NCBI RefSeq assembly: GCF_020595095.1
Contig: NZ_JAJDOP010000003.1
Coordinates: forward strand, 186,001-250,000
Source of the DNA: Microvirga rosea
Lineage (GTDB): Bacteria > Pseudomonadota > Alphaproteobacteria > Rhizobiales > Beijerinckiaceae
Direction: 5' to 3'
Length of the DNA stretch: 64,000 nt
Program-made: the position numbers and the translations under genes
Part shown: positions 10,524 to 21,051 of the stretch, one piece after another
How positions within the stretch are numbered: the stretch's first letter is position 1
Layout: every line of letters starts with the position of its first letter
Notes under the pieces: generated by a model
Database searches by the model: none
The model's input: the letters and a program-made list of their open reading frames with translations, nothing else
What the model was told of the DNA's origin: nothing

Positions 10524-12602
10524 ATGGCCAAGATCATCGTTGATGGCGTCGAGGTCGACGTCCCGCCGGAATACACCTTGCTGCAGGCCGCCGAAGCGGC
10601 AGGTGCGGAAATTCCGCGCTTCTGCTTCCACGAGCGGCTGTCCATTGCCGGCAACTGCCGCATGTGCCTTGTCGAGGTAAAGGGCGCTCCGAAGCCCGTC
10701 GCATCCTGCGCCTGGGGCGTACGCGATTGCCGCCCGGGACCGAACGGTGAGCCGCCGGAAATTTCGACCAAGTCGCCGACAGTCAAGAAGGCCCGGGAAG
10801 GGGTGATGGAGTTCCTCCTCATCAACCACCCGCTCGATTGCCCGATCTGCGACCAGGGCGGCCAGTGCGACCTGCAGGACCAGGCCATGGCCTACGGGGT
10901 CGATACCAGCCGCTATCACGAGAACAAGCGCGCGGTGCCGGACAAGTATCTCGGCCCGCTGATCAAGACCTCCATGAACCGCTGCATCCACTGCACGCGG
11001 TGCGTCCGGTTCACCACGGAAGTGGCGGGCGTCTCCGATCTCGGCGCCATCTGGCGTGGCGAGGATATGGAGATCACGAGCTATCTGGAGCGTGCCCTCG
11101 GTTCCGAATTGCAGTCGAATGCCGCTGACCTGTGCCCGGTCGGAGCGCTCACGCATAAGCCCGAGGCTTTCCACTATCGCCCGTGGGAGCTCACCAAGAC
11201 CGATTCCATCGATGTCATGGATGCGGTCGGCTCTTCCATCCGGGTCGATTCCCGCGGCCGCGAGGTCATGCGCATTCTGCCGCGTGTGAATGAGGCCGTG
11301 AATGAGGAGTGGATCACCGACAAGGCCCGTCACATCGTCGATGGCCTGCGCATGCAGCGTCTCGACCGGCCCTTCGTTCGCGTGAACGGCCAGCTCCGCC
11401 CTGCCTCATGGCAGGAGGCTTTCGGCGCCATCGCGACGAAGCTCAAGGGCACCGATCCGAAGCGGGTCGGCGCTGTCGTGGGCGATTTGGCGGCCGTGGA
11501 GGAAATCTATGCGCTGAAGCTTCTCATGGAGAGCCTCGGCGTGACGAATATCGATGCCCGCCAGGACGGAACCGTTCTGTCGCCTACCTATGGCCGCGGC
11601 TCCTATCTGTTCAACACGACCATCGCCGATATCGAGGATGCGGACGCCATCCTGATCGTCGGCTCCAATCCGCGTATCGAGGCCTCGCTGGTCAATGTCC
11701 GCATTCGGAAGCGCTGGCGGGTCGCGCCGCCTGCGATTGCATTGATCGGGGAGCATGTGGATCTGACCTATCCCTATGCCTATCTCGGCGCGGGTCCTGA
11801 GACTCTGACCGAGCTTCTGGCGGGCCGCCACAGCTTCGCCGAGGCTCTGAAGGGAGCGGAGCGGCCGCTGATCATCGTCGGGCAGGGGGCTCTGGTCCGT
11901 CCCGATGGATTGGCCGTTCTTTCCCTTGCGGCCCAGCTTGCCCAATCGGTCGGCGCGGTGAAGGAAGGCTGGAACGGCTTCTCGGTTCTTCATACCGCGG
12001 CTTCGCGGGTCGGCGCGCTCGATCTCGGTTTCGTGCCGGGAGCCGGCGGCCTGACAGCAGCGGAAATGGCGAACGGCGGAGTGGACGTTCTGTTCAGCCT
12101 CGGCGCCGACGAGATCGCGGTCGCCCCTGGCACTTTCGTGATCTACCAAGGGACGCACGGAGACCGGGGCGCGCACCGGGCTGATGTCATCCTGCCGGCC
12201 GCCACCTACACGGAGAAGTCCGGCACCTACGTGAACACGGAAGGCCGGGTTCAGCTTGCGAACCGCGCGGCGTTTGCCCCGGGCGAGGCCCGCGAGGACT
12301 GGGCGATCCTTCGGGCGCTCTCCGATGTTCTGGGACATCGCCTGCCGTTCGATTCGCTCAATGCCTTGCGTGCGAAGCTCTACGAGGCCTATCCTCACTT
12401 CGCTGATTTCGACCGGATCGCTCCTGCCGATGTGGCGAGTGCCGTTCAGGCGCTCGCTGGCCTTGGCGGCAGCGCCGGCCGTGAGGCCTTCGTGAGCCCC
12501 ATCAAGGACTTCTATCTGACGAACCCGATCGCGCGGGCGTCCGGCGTCATGGCGGAGTGCTCGGCACTCGCTCAAGAGCGCCGGCTCGTGGCGGCCGAGT
12601 AA
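10524..12602 (+). CDS. nuoG: NADH-quinone oxidoreductase subunit G
   Basis: The 75-kDa-type subunit with several iron-sulfur clusters, in the peripheral arm. At 692 residues it has a ferredoxin-like N-terminus with [2Fe-2S] cysteines (FCFHERLSIAGNCRMC), the His-Cys [4Fe-4S] region (CPICDQGGQCDLQ), a further cluster (CIHCTRCVRF), and a molybdopterin-oxidoreductase-like C-terminal part without catalytic cofactor. A GTG at 10512 overlaps nuoF, but the ATG at 10524 gives the family N-terminus MAKIIVDG and is preceded by GGAG. It sits 12 bp before nuoH. Confidence 0.96.
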   Translation: MAKIIVDGVEVDVPPEYTLLQAAEAAGAEIPRFCFHERLSIAGNCRMCLVEVKGAPKPVASCAWGVRDCRPGPNGEPPEISTKSPTVKKAREGVMEFLLINHPLDCPICDQGGQCDLQDQAMAYGVDTSRYHENKRAVPDKYLGPLIKTSMNRCIHCTRCVRFTTEVAGVSDLGAIWRGEDMEITSYLERALGSELQSNAADLCPVGALTHKPEAFHYRPWELTKTDSIDVMDAVGSSIRVDSRGREVMRILPRVNEAVNEEWITDKARHIVDGLRMQRLDRPFVRVNGQLRPASWQEAFGAIATKLKGTDPKRVGAVVGDLAAVEEIYALKLLMESLGVTNIDARQDGTVLSPTYGRGSYLFNTTIADIEDADAILIVGSNPRIEASLVNVRIRKRWRVAPPAIALIGEHVDLTYPYAYLGAGPETLTELLAGRHSFAEALKGAERPLIIVGQGALVRPDGLAVLSLAAQLAQSVGAVKEGWNGFSVLHTAASRVGALDLGFVPGAGGLTAAEMANGGVDVLFSLGADEIAVAPGTFVIYQGTHGDRGAHRADVILPAATYTEKSGTYVNTEGRVQLANRAAFAPGEAREDWAILRALSDVLGHRLPFDSLNALRAKLYEAYPHFADFDRIAPADVASAVQALAGLGGSAGREAFVSPIKDFYLTNPIARASGVMAECSALAQERRLVAAE

Positions 12603-12614
12603 AGGGACGTAACC

Positions 12615-13640
12615 ATGGAATCCGGAGACATCCTGCTCGCAGTCGCGATCATGTTGGGCAAGAGCCTGCTCATGTTGGTCGCGCTCCTTATCTTCATCGC
12701 CTACGCCCTTCTGGCCGACCGCAAGATCTGGGCCGCGGTCCAGCTGCGTCGCGGCCCGAACGTGGTCGGCCCCTGGGGATTGCTGCAATCCTTCGCGGAC
12801 CTTCTGAAATTCGTGCTGAAGGAGCCGGTCATTCCCGCGCCGGCCAACAAGGGCATGTTCCTGCTGGCTCCGCTGGTCATGTGTACCCTGGCGCTGGCCG
12901 CCTGGGCGGTGATCCCGCTCAATGCGGGCTGGGCCATCGCGGACATCAATGTCGGTATCCTCTACATCTTCGCCATCTCATCCCTGGGCGTATATGGCGT
13001 GATCATGGGCGGCTGGGCTTCGAACTCGAAGTATCCGTTCCTTGGCGCGCTCCGTTCCGCCGCCCAGATGGTGTCGTACGAGGTGTCCATCGGCTTCGTG
13101 ATCGTGACGGTGCTCATGTGCGCCGGCACCCTGAACCTGTCGAGGATCGTCGAAGCACAGAACTCGAGCCTGGGCATTCTCGGCTGGTACTGGCTGCCGC
13201 TGTTCCCGATGTTCGTAGTGTTCTTCATCTCGGCCATGGCCGAGACGAACCGCCCGCCCTTTGACCTTCCGGAGGCTGAATCGGAGCTCGTTGCCGGTTA
13301 TATGGTCGAGTATTCGTCCACGCCGTACCTGCTGTTCATGCTCGGCGAATACGTGGCCATCATGACCATGTGCGCCCTCGGCACGATCCTGTTTCTCGGC
13401 GGCTGGCTTTCACCGATCCCGTTTGCGCCCTTCACCTGGGTGCCGGGCGTCATCTGGTTCGTCCTGAAGGCGAGCTTCCTTTTCTTCCTCATCGCCATGG
13501 TCAAGGCCATGGTGCCGCGCTACCGCTACGACCAGCTGATGCGTCTCGGCTGGAAGGTCTTCCTCCCGCTTTCGCTCGCCATGGTCGTGATCGTGGCCGG
13601 CGTCCTGATGCTGACCGGCACCGCGCCGGGCATGCACTGA
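12615..13640 (+). CDS. nuoH: NADH-quinone oxidoreductase subunit H
   Basis: Membrane subunit (ND1 type) that forms the entrance of the quinone chamber and the first part of the proton channel. At 341 residues it has about eight predicted hydrophobic helices. Family motifs are the cytoplasmic loop [16 protein letters not shown], the [16 protein letters not shown] segment and the [16 protein letters not shown] loop, which is rich in conserved acids. GGGACG lies upstream of the ATG. It is 16 bp ahead of nuoI. Confidence 0.98.
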   Translation: MESGDILLAVAIMLGKSLLMLVALLIFIAYALLADRKIWAAVQLRRGPNVVGPWGLLQSFADLLKFVLKEPVIPAPANKGMFLLAPLVMCTLALAAWAVIPLNAGWAIADINVGILYIFAISSLGVYGVIMGGWASNSKYPFLGALRSAAQMVSYEVSIGFVIVTVLMCAGTLNLSRIVEAQNSSLGILGWYWLPLFPMFVVFFISAMAETNRPPFDLPEAESELVAGYMVEYSSTPYLLFMLGEYVAIMTMCALGTILFLGGWLSPIPFAPFTWVPGVIWFVLKASFLFFLIAMVKAMVPRYRYDQLMRLGWKVFLPLSLAMVVIVAGVLMLTGTAPGMH

Positions 13641-13656
13641 ATAAGGAGATCAGCTC

Positions 13657-14145
13657 ATGAAGCTCGATCAGGTCGCAAAATCGCTTCTTCTGAGGGAGTT
13701 CGTCGCCGGCTTTGTGCTGGCCATGAAGTACTTCTTCAAGCCGAAGGCGACGATCAACTATCCCTTCGAGATGGGTCACCGCGGACCGCGGTTCCGGGGT
13801 GAGCACGCGCTTCGGCGCTACCCGAACGGGGAAGAGCGCTGCATTGCCTGCAAGCTCTGCGAAGCCATCTGCCCGGCCCAGGCTATCACCATCGAGGCCG
13901 GACCTCGCCGGAACGACGGCACCCGGCGCACCACCCGGTACGACATCGACATGGTGAAGTGCATTTACTGCGGGATGTGCCAAGAGGCGTGTCCGGTCGA
14001 TGCCATCGTCGAGGGGCCTAACTTCGAGTTCTCCGTGGAGACCCGCGAGGAGCTCTACTACGACAAGGCCAAGCTTCTCGCGAACGGCGAGCGCTGGGAG
14101 CGTGAGATCGCGCGCAACATCGCGAAGAACGCACCTTATCGGTAA
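13657..14145 (+). CDS. nuoI: NADH-quinone oxidoreductase subunit I
   Basis: The 23-kDa-type ferredoxin-like subunit with two [4Fe-4S] clusters (N6a and N6b) on the electron path to NuoB. At 162 residues it has the normal length. Both ligand sets are intact: [12 protein letters not shown] and [12 protein letters not shown]. The ATG follows AAGGAGATCAG, a good ribosome-binding site. The gene closes the nuoA-I block; a 141-bp gap follows before nuoJ. Confidence 0.98.
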   Translation: MKLDQVAKSLLLREFVAGFVLAMKYFFKPKATINYPFEMGHRGPRFRGEHALRRYPNGEERCIACKLCEAICPAQAITIEAGPRRNDGTRRTTRYDIDMVKCIYCGMCQEACPVDAIVEGPNFEFSVETREELYYDKAKLLANGERWEREIARNIAKNAPYR

Positions 14146-14152
14146 GCGTTTC

Positions 14153-14220
14153 CTGCCCTTCATAGGGCAGGGGGCAAACTGGTCCGGCGGGTTGTTCCCT
14201 CCGGATTCGCACATTATAGA
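14153..14220 (+). promoter_or_regulatory. Hairpin and possible internal promoter between nuoI and nuoJ
   Basis: CTGCCCT-TCAT-AGGGCAG (14153-14170) forms a 7-bp hairpin 8 bp after the nuoI stop but lacks a T-tract. A -35-like TTGTTC (14192-14197) and -10-like TATAGA (14215-14220) follow at exactly 17-nt spacing. This is the only large break in the operon and could give nuoJ-N a separate promoter. The match is moderate (3/6 and 4/6). Confidence 0.35.
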
Positions 14221-14286
14221 CGGGCCGCCGGATCCCCCGGCGCCAGGTTTGGAAGGGGCCGCTCTGGCGCGGCTTGAGCTTGAAGC

Positions 14287-14901
14287 ATGACGGTCACTGC
14301 CGCCTTCTTTTATCTTTTTGCGACCTTTACCGTCGCTTCGGGATTCATGGTGATCGCGTCTCGCAATCCCGTGCAATCGGTGCTTTTCCTCATTCTCGCC
14401 TTCGTGAATGCGGCGGGATTGTTCCTGATGATGGGGGCGGAGTTCCTGGCGATGATCCTGGTCATCGTCTATGTGGGCGCGGTCGCGGTGCTGTTCCTCT
14501 TCGTCGTGATGATGCTCGACGTCGACTTCGCCGAGCTTCGTCAAGGCTTCCTGCAGTATCTCCCGGTCGGCGCGCTGATCGGCGTGATATTCCTTCTTGA
14601 GTTGATCCTGGTCATCGGCGCCTATGTGATCGATCCGAACATCATCCGGACCGCTGCCGTGCCGATCCCAGCGCCCGACGTCATGACGAATACCGAGGCG
14701 CTCGGCCAGGTTCTCTACACCCGGTATTTCTACTTCTTCCAAGCCGCAGGGCTGATCCTGCTGGTGGCGATGATCGGTGCGATCGTCCTGACGCTGCGTG
14801 AGCGCGTCGGCGTCCGGCGCCAAGACATCTCCCGGCAGAACGCCCGGACCCAGGAAGAGGCCGTGCAACTGCGGAAGGTTCCCTTCCGCCAGGGTATCTA
14901 A
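14287..14901 (+). CDS. nuoJ: NADH-quinone oxidoreductase subunit J
   Basis: Membrane subunit (ND6 type) of complex I with five predicted helices. Its third helix region includes the conserved EFLAMILVIVYVGAVAVLFLF segment (about 58-75), which contains the pi-bulge in known structures. It is 204 residues long, the usual size. No strong Shine-Dalgarno sequence precedes the ATG (only GAAG), so it may be translated weakly or from a different upstream context than the other nuo genes. It is 12 bp ahead of nuoK. Confidence 0.96.
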   Translation: MTVTAAFFYLFATFTVASGFMVIASRNPVQSVLFLILAFVNAAGLFLMMGAEFLAMILVIVYVGAVAVLFLFVVMMLDVDFAELRQGFLQYLPVGALIGVIFLLELILVIGAYVIDPNIIRTAAVPIPAPDVMTNTEALGQVLYTRYFYFFQAAGLILLVAMIGAIVLTLRERVGVRRQDISRQNARTQEEAVQLRKVPFRQGI

Positions 14902-14913
14902 GGAGCGCATGCG

Positions 14914-15222
14914 ATGGTCATCGGACTTGGTCATTATCTTACCGTTGCCGCCGTGCTCTTCACCCTCGGCGTGTTCGGTATCTTTATCAACCGGAAGAAC
15001 GTGATCGTGATTTTGATGTCGATCGAGCTGATCCTGCTCGCCGTCAACATCAACATGGTCGCCTTCTCCACTCACATGAATGACATCGTCGGACAGGTCT
15101 TTGCGCTGCTGATCCTCACGGTCGCGGCGGCGGAGGCGGCTATCGGCCTTGCCATTCTGGTGGTGTTCTTCCGCAACCGCGGCTCCATCGCGGTTGAAGA
15201 CGTCAATATGATGAGGGGCTAA
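14914..15222 (+). CDS. nuoK: NADH-quinone oxidoreductase subunit K
   Basis: Small membrane subunit (ND4L type) with three helices, part of the proton path between NuoH and the antiporter-like subunits. At 102 residues it has the standard length. The conserved glutamates lie in the second and third helices: [11 protein letters not shown] and [22 protein letters not shown] precedes the ATG. It is 17 bp before nuoL. Confidence 0.97.
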   Translation: MVIGLGHYLTVAAVLFTLGVFGIFINRKNVIVILMSIELILLAVNINMVAFSTHMNDIVGQVFALLILTVAAAEAAIGLAILVVFFRNRGSIAVEDVNMMRG

Positions 15223-15239
15223 GCCCGAGCGGATCGATC

Positions 15240-17270
15240 ATGTATCAAGCAATCGTCTTCCTGCCGCTCGTCGGCTTCCTCATTGCAGGTTTGTTCGGTC
15301 GGATCATCGGTCCGCGTCCGAGCGAGATCATCACGACCGCGCTTCTGTTCGTCGTCGCGGTGCTGTCCTGGATATCCTTCATCCAGGTCGGCTTCGGCGA
15401 CGGCGCAACTCGCGTCCAGGTCGCCCAGTGGATGTCCGTCGGCGATCTGCAGGTGGACTGGGCGTTCCGGATCGACACGCTCACGGCCATGATGCTCGTC
15501 GTGGTCAATACCGTTTCGGCTCTCGTGCACCTCTATTCCATCGGCTACATGCACGAGGATCCGCACCGGTCGCGGTTCTTCGCCTACCTGTCCCTGTTTA
15601 CCTTCGCCATGCTCATGCTGGTGACGTCGGACAACCTGGCCCAGATGTTCTTCGGCTGGGAAGGCGTGGGTCTCGCCAGCTATCTGCTGATCGGCTTCTG
15701 GTACCACAAGGAATCCGCCAACGCGGCGGCTATGAAGGCCTTCATCGTCAACCGCGTCGGCGATTTCGGTTTCGTTCTCGGAATCTGCCTGGTGTTCGTG
15801 CTGTTCAACAGCATCGCATTCGACCAGATCTTCCCCCGCGTTGCGGACCTTGCCAATAACCGCTTCCATTTCCTGGGTTTCGACTGGAACGCCCTGACCC
15901 TGACCTGCCTGCTGCTGTTCATGGGAGCCATGGGCAAATCGGCTCAGTTCCTGCTGCACACCTGGCTGCCGGATGCGATGGAAGGGCCGACGCCGGTCTC
16001 CGCACTCATCCATGCGGCGACCATGGTGACCGCCGGCGTTTTCATGGTGGCGCGCCTGTCTCCACTCTTCGAACACGCCCCGACGGCGTTGACCGTCGTC
16101 ACCGTCATCGGCGGCATCACGGCCTTCTTCGCCGCGACGGTCGGTCTGGTTCAGAACGACATCAAGCGGGTGATCGCCTACTCAACCTGTTCGCAGCTCG
16201 GCTATATGTTCGTCGGACTTGGCGTCGGCGCCTATAGCGCGGGGGTGTTCCACCTGTTCACGCACGCCTTCTTCAAGGCTTTGCTGTTCCTCGGCGCCGG
16301 CTCCGTCATTCATGCCATGCATCATGAGCAGGATATGCGCAGCATGGGAGCCCTCCGCCGTTACATTCCGTTCACCACGGCGATGATGGCGATCGGCACT
16401 CTGGCACTGACCGGATTCCCGTTCACGGCCGGATATTACTCCAAGGATGCCATCATCGAAGCGGCGTTTGCATCGCACAGCGCCGCTGGGAACTTCGCGT
16501 TCCTGTCCACGGTGATCGCAGCCTTCATGACGTCGTTCTATTCCTGGCGCCTGTTCTTCATGACCTTCGAAGGTCAGGCCCGCTGGGGGGATTCACACCA
16601 TCATGCCAGCGCCCATGAGGGGGTCGAGCATGACGACCACGGCCATGATGTCGAGCCTGCCTCGCATGCGGATCACGAGCATGGCGGACACGGTCACGCT
16701 CATACACCGCACGAGAGCCCGCTCGTCATGCTGGTGCCACTGGTGGTTCTGGCGATCGGCGCGCTCGTGGCCGGCCTGGTCTTCCACGAGGCATTCCTCG
16801 GCCATGGCGCCGCGGAGTTCTGGAAGGGGTCGCTCTTCACCCGTCCCGAGAATCACATTCTCGAGGAAATGCACCACATTCCGGGCTGGGTTCCCTTGAT
16901 CCCGACCGTGATGATGGCCCTTGGGTTCCTGCTTGCGTACTACATGTACATCCTGGACTCGAAGAAGCCCGTGCAGCTGGCGGCGGATCATCCGATCCTG
17001 TACCGCTTCCTGCTCAACAAGTGGTATTTCGACGAGATCTATGACGCCATCTTCGTCCGTCCTGCGATCCGTCTCGGCCGTTTCTTCTGGCGGACGGGCG
17101 ACCAGCGGGTCATCGACGGGCTCGGTCCCGACGGCGTATCTGCCCGTGTCCTCGACGTGACCCGGGGTGTCGTCCGGGTCCAGACGGGCTATGTGTATCA
17201 TTACGCCTTCGCCATGCTGATCGGCGTCGCCGCTCTCGTGTCCTTCTATCTCCTCAGGGGAACGCACTAA
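15240..17270 (+). CDS. nuoL: NADH-quinone oxidoreductase subunit L
   Basis: The largest antiporter-like proton-pumping subunit, at the distal end of the membrane arm, with the long lateral helix at its C-terminus. At 676 residues it is slightly longer than usual. Core motifs are the conserved Glu in [18 protein letters not shown] and the Lys/His helices ([35 protein letters not shown], quoted here only by its position around residues 220-255). A His/Asp-rich hydrophilic insert occupies residues about 451-497. Its stop codon TAA shares an A with the nuoM start. Confidence 0.97.
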   Translation: MYQAIVFLPLVGFLIAGLFGRIIGPRPSEIITTALLFVVAVLSWISFIQVGFGDGATRVQVAQWMSVGDLQVDWAFRIDTLTAMMLVVVNTVSALVHLYSIGYMHEDPHRSRFFAYLSLFTFAMLMLVTSDNLAQMFFGWEGVGLASYLLIGFWYHKESANAAAMKAFIVNRVGDFGFVLGICLVFVLFNSIAFDQIFPRVADLANNRFHFLGFDWNALTLTCLLLFMGAMGKSAQFLLHTWLPDAMEGPTPVSALIHAATMVTAGVFMVARLSPLFEHAPTALTVVTVIGGITAFFAATVGLVQNDIKRVIAYSTCSQLGYMFVGLGVGAYSAGVFHLFTHAFFKALLFLGAGSVIHAMHHEQDMRSMGALRRYIPFTTAMMAIGTLALTGFPFTAGYYSKDAIIEAAFASHSAAGNFAFLSTVIAAFMTSFYSWRLFFMTFEGQARWGDSHHHASAHEGVEHDDHGHDVEPASHADHEHGGHGHAHTPHESPLVMLVPLVVLAIGALVAGLVFHEAFLGHGAAEFWKGSLFTRPENHILEEMHHIPGWVPLIPTVMMALGFLLAYYMYILDSKKPVQLAADHPILYRFLLNKWYFDEIYDAIFVRPAIRLGRFFWRTGDQRVIDGLGPDGVSARVLDVTRGVVRVQTGYVYHYAFAMLIGVAALVSFYLLRGTH

Positions 17271-18781
17271 TGCTCGGGTTCGGCATTCTCTCCGGACTTC
17301 TTGTCCTTCCCCTTATCGGTGCGGCTTTCATTCTCACCTTGAGAGGGGACAGCGAGGCCGCGCGCGCGAACGCCCGCTGGATCGCGCTGGCGACGACCGT
17401 CCTGACCTTCCTGCTGTCGCTCGTGGCCTGGAGCCGGTTTGACAGCGCCTCCTCGGCTTTCCAGCTTGTCGAAAGCCATGCCTGGCTCACGGATACGATC
17501 CGGTTCAAGCTCGGGGTCGACGGCTTCTCGATGCCGTTCATCCTGCTGACCACGTTCCTGATGCCGTTCTGCATCGTGGCATCGTGGGAATCGATCAGCC
17601 ACCGGGTGAAGGAGTACTTCGTCGCCTTTCTCGTCCTCGAAATGACGATGATTGGTGTCTTTGCGGCGTTGGATCTCGTTCTCTTCTACCTGTTCTTCGA
17701 AGCGGGCCTCATCCCGATGTTCCTCATCATCGGCATCTGGGGTGGCAAGCGGCGCATCTACGCGAGCTTCAAGTTCTTCCTCTACACGCTGCTCGGCTCG
17801 GTCCTGATGCTCCTTGCCATCATGGCCATGTACTGGGCGGCAGGAACGACCGATATCCCGACGCTCCTGAAGTTCAAGTTCGCCGCGAACCTGCAGACTT
17901 GGCTGTGGCTCGCCTTCTTCGCCTCCTTCGCGGTGAAGATGCCCATGTGGCCGGTCCATACCTGGCTGCCGGATGCTCACGTCGAAGCTCCGACGGCGGG
18001 ATCGGTGATCCTGGCGGCAATCCTGCTGAAGATGGGCGGTTACGGGTTCATCCGGGTTTCCCTGCCCATGTTCCCGGATGCCTCGGTGTATTTTGCCCCG
18101 CTCGTCTATTCCCTGTCCGTGATTGCGATCGTCTACACCTCGCTCGTGGCTCTCGTGCAGCAGGACATGAAGAAGCTTATCGCTTATTCGTCCGTGGCTC
18201 ATATGGGCTTCGTGACGATGGGGCTCTTCAGCATGAACCCGCAGGGCATCCAGGGCGCCATGTTCCAGATGGTGTCCCACGGCCTGGTCTCCGGAGCGCT
18301 CTTCCTTTGCGTCGGTGTGGTCTACGATCGCCTTCATACCCGGGAAATCTCCGCCTATGGCGGGCTGGTGGAGCGGATGCCGTTCTATGCGGTTGCGTTC
18401 CTGATCTTCACGATGGCCAATGTCGGCCTGCCCGGCACATCCGGCTTCGTCGGCGAGTTCCTGACCCTCATCGGTGCATTCCGGTCTAACCCTTGGGTCG
18501 CATTCTTCGCCGCCAGCGGTGTGATCCTCTCGGCCGCCTATGCATTGTGGCTCTATCGTCGCGTGGTCTATGGAGCGCTCACCAAGCCGTCCCTCCAGAC
18601 CATGACGGACCTGACCGGCCGCGAAATGCTCACCCTCGTGCCGCTCGTTCTGCTCGTCATCTACTACGGCGTGCAGCCCGGTCCGATCCTCGACACCTTC
18701 GCGGCACCGACCAATGCTCTCATGCAGGGCTACCAGGCCGCCCTCGAAACCGTGAAAACGGCGGCCGTTGCCGCACACTGA
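17270..18781 (+). CDS. nuoM: NADH-quinone oxidoreductase subunit M
   Basis: Second antiporter-like proton-pumping subunit (ND4 type). At 503 residues it has about 14 predicted helices. The signature [20 protein letters not shown] and the conserved Glu in the [17 protein letters not shown] helix are present. The ATG overlaps the nuoL stop codon by one base, so translation is coupled. Seven bases separate its stop from the nuoN start. Confidence 0.98.
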   Translation: MLGFGILSGLLVLPLIGAAFILTLRGDSEAARANARWIALATTVLTFLLSLVAWSRFDSASSAFQLVESHAWLTDTIRFKLGVDGFSMPFILLTTFLMPFCIVASWESISHRVKEYFVAFLVLEMTMIGVFAALDLVLFYLFFEAGLIPMFLIIGIWGGKRRIYASFKFFLYTLLGSVLMLLAIMAMYWAAGTTDIPTLLKFKFAANLQTWLWLAFFASFAVKMPMWPVHTWLPDAHVEAPTAGSVILAAILLKMGGYGFIRVSLPMFPDASVYFAPLVYSLSVIAIVYTSLVALVQQDMKKLIAYSSVAHMGFVTMGLFSMNPQGIQGAMFQMVSHGLVSGALFLCVGVVYDRLHTREISAYGGLVERMPFYAVAFLIFTMANVGLPGTSGFVGEFLTLIGAFRSNPWVAFFAASGVILSAAYALWLYRRVVYGALTKPSLQTMTDLTGREMLTLVPLVLLVIYYGVQPGPILDTFAAPTNALMQGYQAALETVKTAAVAAH

Positions 18782-18788
18782 GGTCACG

Positions 18789-20228
18789 ATGAATACCGCC
18801 CTCGTCTTTCCCGCCCTTGGTCCAGCGTTGCCGGAAATCATTCTGGCAGCGGGCGCTCTCATCCTGGTTTTGTTCGGAGCGTTCCGTGGCGAGCGATCCG
18901 CCGGGGCCATGAACGGCGTCGCGCTGGTGCTGCTTGCGCTCGCATTCGTGGCGTTGCTCATGCTGCCCTCCGGGCGCATGGAGACGATGAGCGGGTCCTT
19001 TGTGGTCGACTCGTTCGCCAAGTTCATGAAGGCCCTGACGCTGATCGCTTCCGCAGGCGGCGTTATCCTGTCGATCGACTATATGCGCCGCGAGGGGATC
19101 AATCGGTTCGAGTATCCGATCCTGATCATCCTCTGCACCATCGGCATGCTGATGGTGATTTCGGCCAATGATCTGATCGCTCTTTATCTCGGCCTGGAGC
19201 TTCTGAGCCTCTCGTCCTACGTCATCGCGGCGTTCGACCGCGACAATGTCCGGTCGACGGAAGCCGGCTTGAAGTATTTCGTTCTCGGCGCCCTGTCCTC
19301 AGGCATGCTGCTCTATGGCGCCTCGCTGGTCTACGGCTTCACCGGCTCGGTATCCTTCCCGACAATCGCAGCGTCGCTTCACGGCACGGTGAGCAACGGG
19401 CTGATCTTCGGCCTGGTCTTCGTCGCTGCGGGCATTGCCTTCAAGATCTCGGCCGTCCCGTTCCACATGTGGACGCCGGACGTCTACGAAGGTTCGCCGA
19501 CGCCCGTCACGGCGTTTTTTGCCGCTGCTCCGAAGATGGCCGGCATGGCCATGGCGACCCGCGTGTTCGTTTACGCGTTCCCCGGCATCCTGGGCCAGTG
19601 GCAGCAGATCATCGTGTTCATCTCGATCGCCTCTATGGTTCTCGGATCGTTCGCGGCGATCGGTCAGCGCAACCTCAAGCGCCTGATGGCTTACTCTTCC
19701 ATCGGCAATGTGGGCTACGCCCTCATCGGTCTCGCCACCGGCACGCCGGAGGGCGTGCAGGGCGTCGCCATCTACATGGCGATCTATCTGGCCATGACAC
19801 TCGGTTCATTCGCGGTCATTCTCGGGCTTCGCCGCGGCAACGTGATGTTCGAGAAGATCGAGGATCTTTCAGGCATCGCCCGCACGCATCCCGTGCTGGC
19901 GTTCTGCCTGGCCATGATGATGTTCTCGCTCGCGGGTATCCCGCCTCTCGCCGGCTTCTTCGCCAAGTTCGCAGTGTTCAACGCCGCCATTAAGGCGAAT
20001 CTCGTGACCCTGGCTGTGATCGGCGTGGTGACCAGCGTCGTCGGCGCGTACTACTATCTCCGGATCGTCAAGGTGATGTATTTCGACGAACCGGCGGAGC
20101 GTTACGATGCTATGCCTGCAGGTGTGAAACTCGTTTTGGCCCTGTCCAGCGTGTTCGTCGTTCTCTATGTGCTCGTCCCGGCTCCCCTGAATGCGGCGGC
20201 TGCCGCCGCTGCCAGGTCTCTGTTCTGA
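18789..20228 (+). CDS. nuoN: NADH-quinone oxidoreductase subunit N
   Basis: Third antiporter-like subunit (ND2 type), next to NuoK in the membrane arm. At 479 residues it has a normal length. The antiporter signature is FKISAVPFHMWTPDVYEGSP (about 218-237), with the conserved Glu in LGLELLSLSSYVI. The ATG at 18789 gives MNTALVFPALG, and GAGG lies 5-8 bases upstream. It is the last nuo gene. Its stop codon is followed within one base by the GTG start of birA, so the operon continues. Confidence 0.97.
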   Translation: MNTALVFPALGPALPEIILAAGALILVLFGAFRGERSAGAMNGVALVLLALAFVALLMLPSGRMETMSGSFVVDSFAKFMKALTLIASAGGVILSIDYMRREGINRFEYPILIILCTIGMLMVISANDLIALYLGLELLSLSSYVIAAFDRDNVRSTEAGLKYFVLGALSSGMLLYGASLVYGFTGSVSFPTIAASLHGTVSNGLIFGLVFVAAGIAFKISAVPFHMWTPDVYEGSPTPVTAFFAAAPKMAGMAMATRVFVYAFPGILGQWQQIIVFISIASMVLGSFAAIGQRNLKRLMAYSSIGNVGYALIGLATGTPEGVQGVAIYMAIYLAMTLGSFAVILGLRRGNVMFEKIEDLSGIARTHPVLAFCLAMMMFSLAGIPPLAGFFAKFAVFNAAIKANLVTLAVIGVVTSVVGAYYYLRIVKVMYFDEPAERYDAMPAGVKLVLALSSVFVVLYVLVPAPLNAAAAAAARSLF

Positions 20229-20229
20229 C

Positions 20230-21048
20230 GTGCATCTTTCGCGTGAGACAGAGACCGCCGGCTACAGGCTGCTCTCGCTCGAGGCGACGGGCTCGACCAA
20301 CGACGACGCTCTACGGGCCGCCCAACAGGGTGACCCGGGAAAGCTCTGGATCGTAGCTGCAGAACAGAATGCGGGCAGGGGACGGCACGGTCGTCAGTGG
20401 TCGTCACCGGTCGGCAATCTCTATGCCAGCCTTCTCCTGATCGACCCGTGTGATGCGCCGTCTGCGCCGCAGCTCGGTTTTGTTGCGGGACTGGCGCTGC
20501 ATGAGGCTATCGAGGCGATCACCGGCACAGGTCATCCGCGCTTGGCCCTCAAGTGGCCCAACGACGTTCTGCTCGATGGGGGAAAGGTATCGGGGCTCCT
20601 TCTGGAAGGGCATCGTATTGGCGGCACGCTGGCGATCATCATCGGATGCGGTGTGAACATCGCATTGGCTCCATCTGGAACGCCCTATCCGACGGCCTCG
20701 TTGCGGACGCTCCGTGAGGATGTGACCCGAGAGGCCATTTTCGAAGCACTTTCCAGTGCGTTTGCGCGGACCTTCAGCGCGTGGCAGGCTGCCTCGCGCC
20801 TTGCCCCGTCCGATCGCTTCGGAGCCATCCGGCATTTATGGCTCGAGCGGGCCGCCGGTATCGGACAGAACGTGACGATCCGCCTTCCGGCCGGCAATCG
20901 GCAGGGATGCTTCGACGGGCTTGATCGGCATGGGCGTTTGATGCTGAAAACGCCGACAGGAACGGAACTGATCGACGCGGGCGATCTTTATTTTCCTCAT
21001 TTGCAACACGATATAGACAAGCTCGCACCCGGTACGACAAGGTCCTGA
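20230..21048 (+). CDS. birA: Biotin-[acetyl-CoA-carboxylase] ligase (BirA, no repressor domain)
   Basis: Activates biotin to biotinyl-AMP and attaches it to the biotin carboxyl carrier protein of acetyl-CoA and related carboxylases. At 272 residues, without an N-terminal winged helix, it is the ligase-only class. The catalytic loop GRGRHGRQWSSP and the motif KWPNDVLLDG are intact, as is the small C-terminal domain. The start is taken at GTG 20230, right after the nuoN stop; an alternative ATG at 20191 would overlap nuoN by 38 bp. The nuo-birA-RNase J order is typical of Hyphomicrobiales. Confidence 0.93.
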   Translation: MHLSRETETAGYRLLSLEATGSTNDDALRAAQQGDPGKLWIVAAEQNAGRGRHGRQWSSPVGNLYASLLLIDPCDAPSAPQLGFVAGLALHEAIEAITGTGHPRLALKWPNDVLLDGGKVSGLLLEGHRIGGTLAIIIGCGVNIALAPSGTPYPTASLRTLREDVTREAIFEALSSAFARTFSAWQAASRLAPSDRFGAIRHLWLERAAGIGQNVTIRLPAGNRQGCFDGLDRHGRLMLKTPTGTELIDAGDLYFPHLQHDIDKLAPGTTRS

Positions 21049-21051
21049 TCG

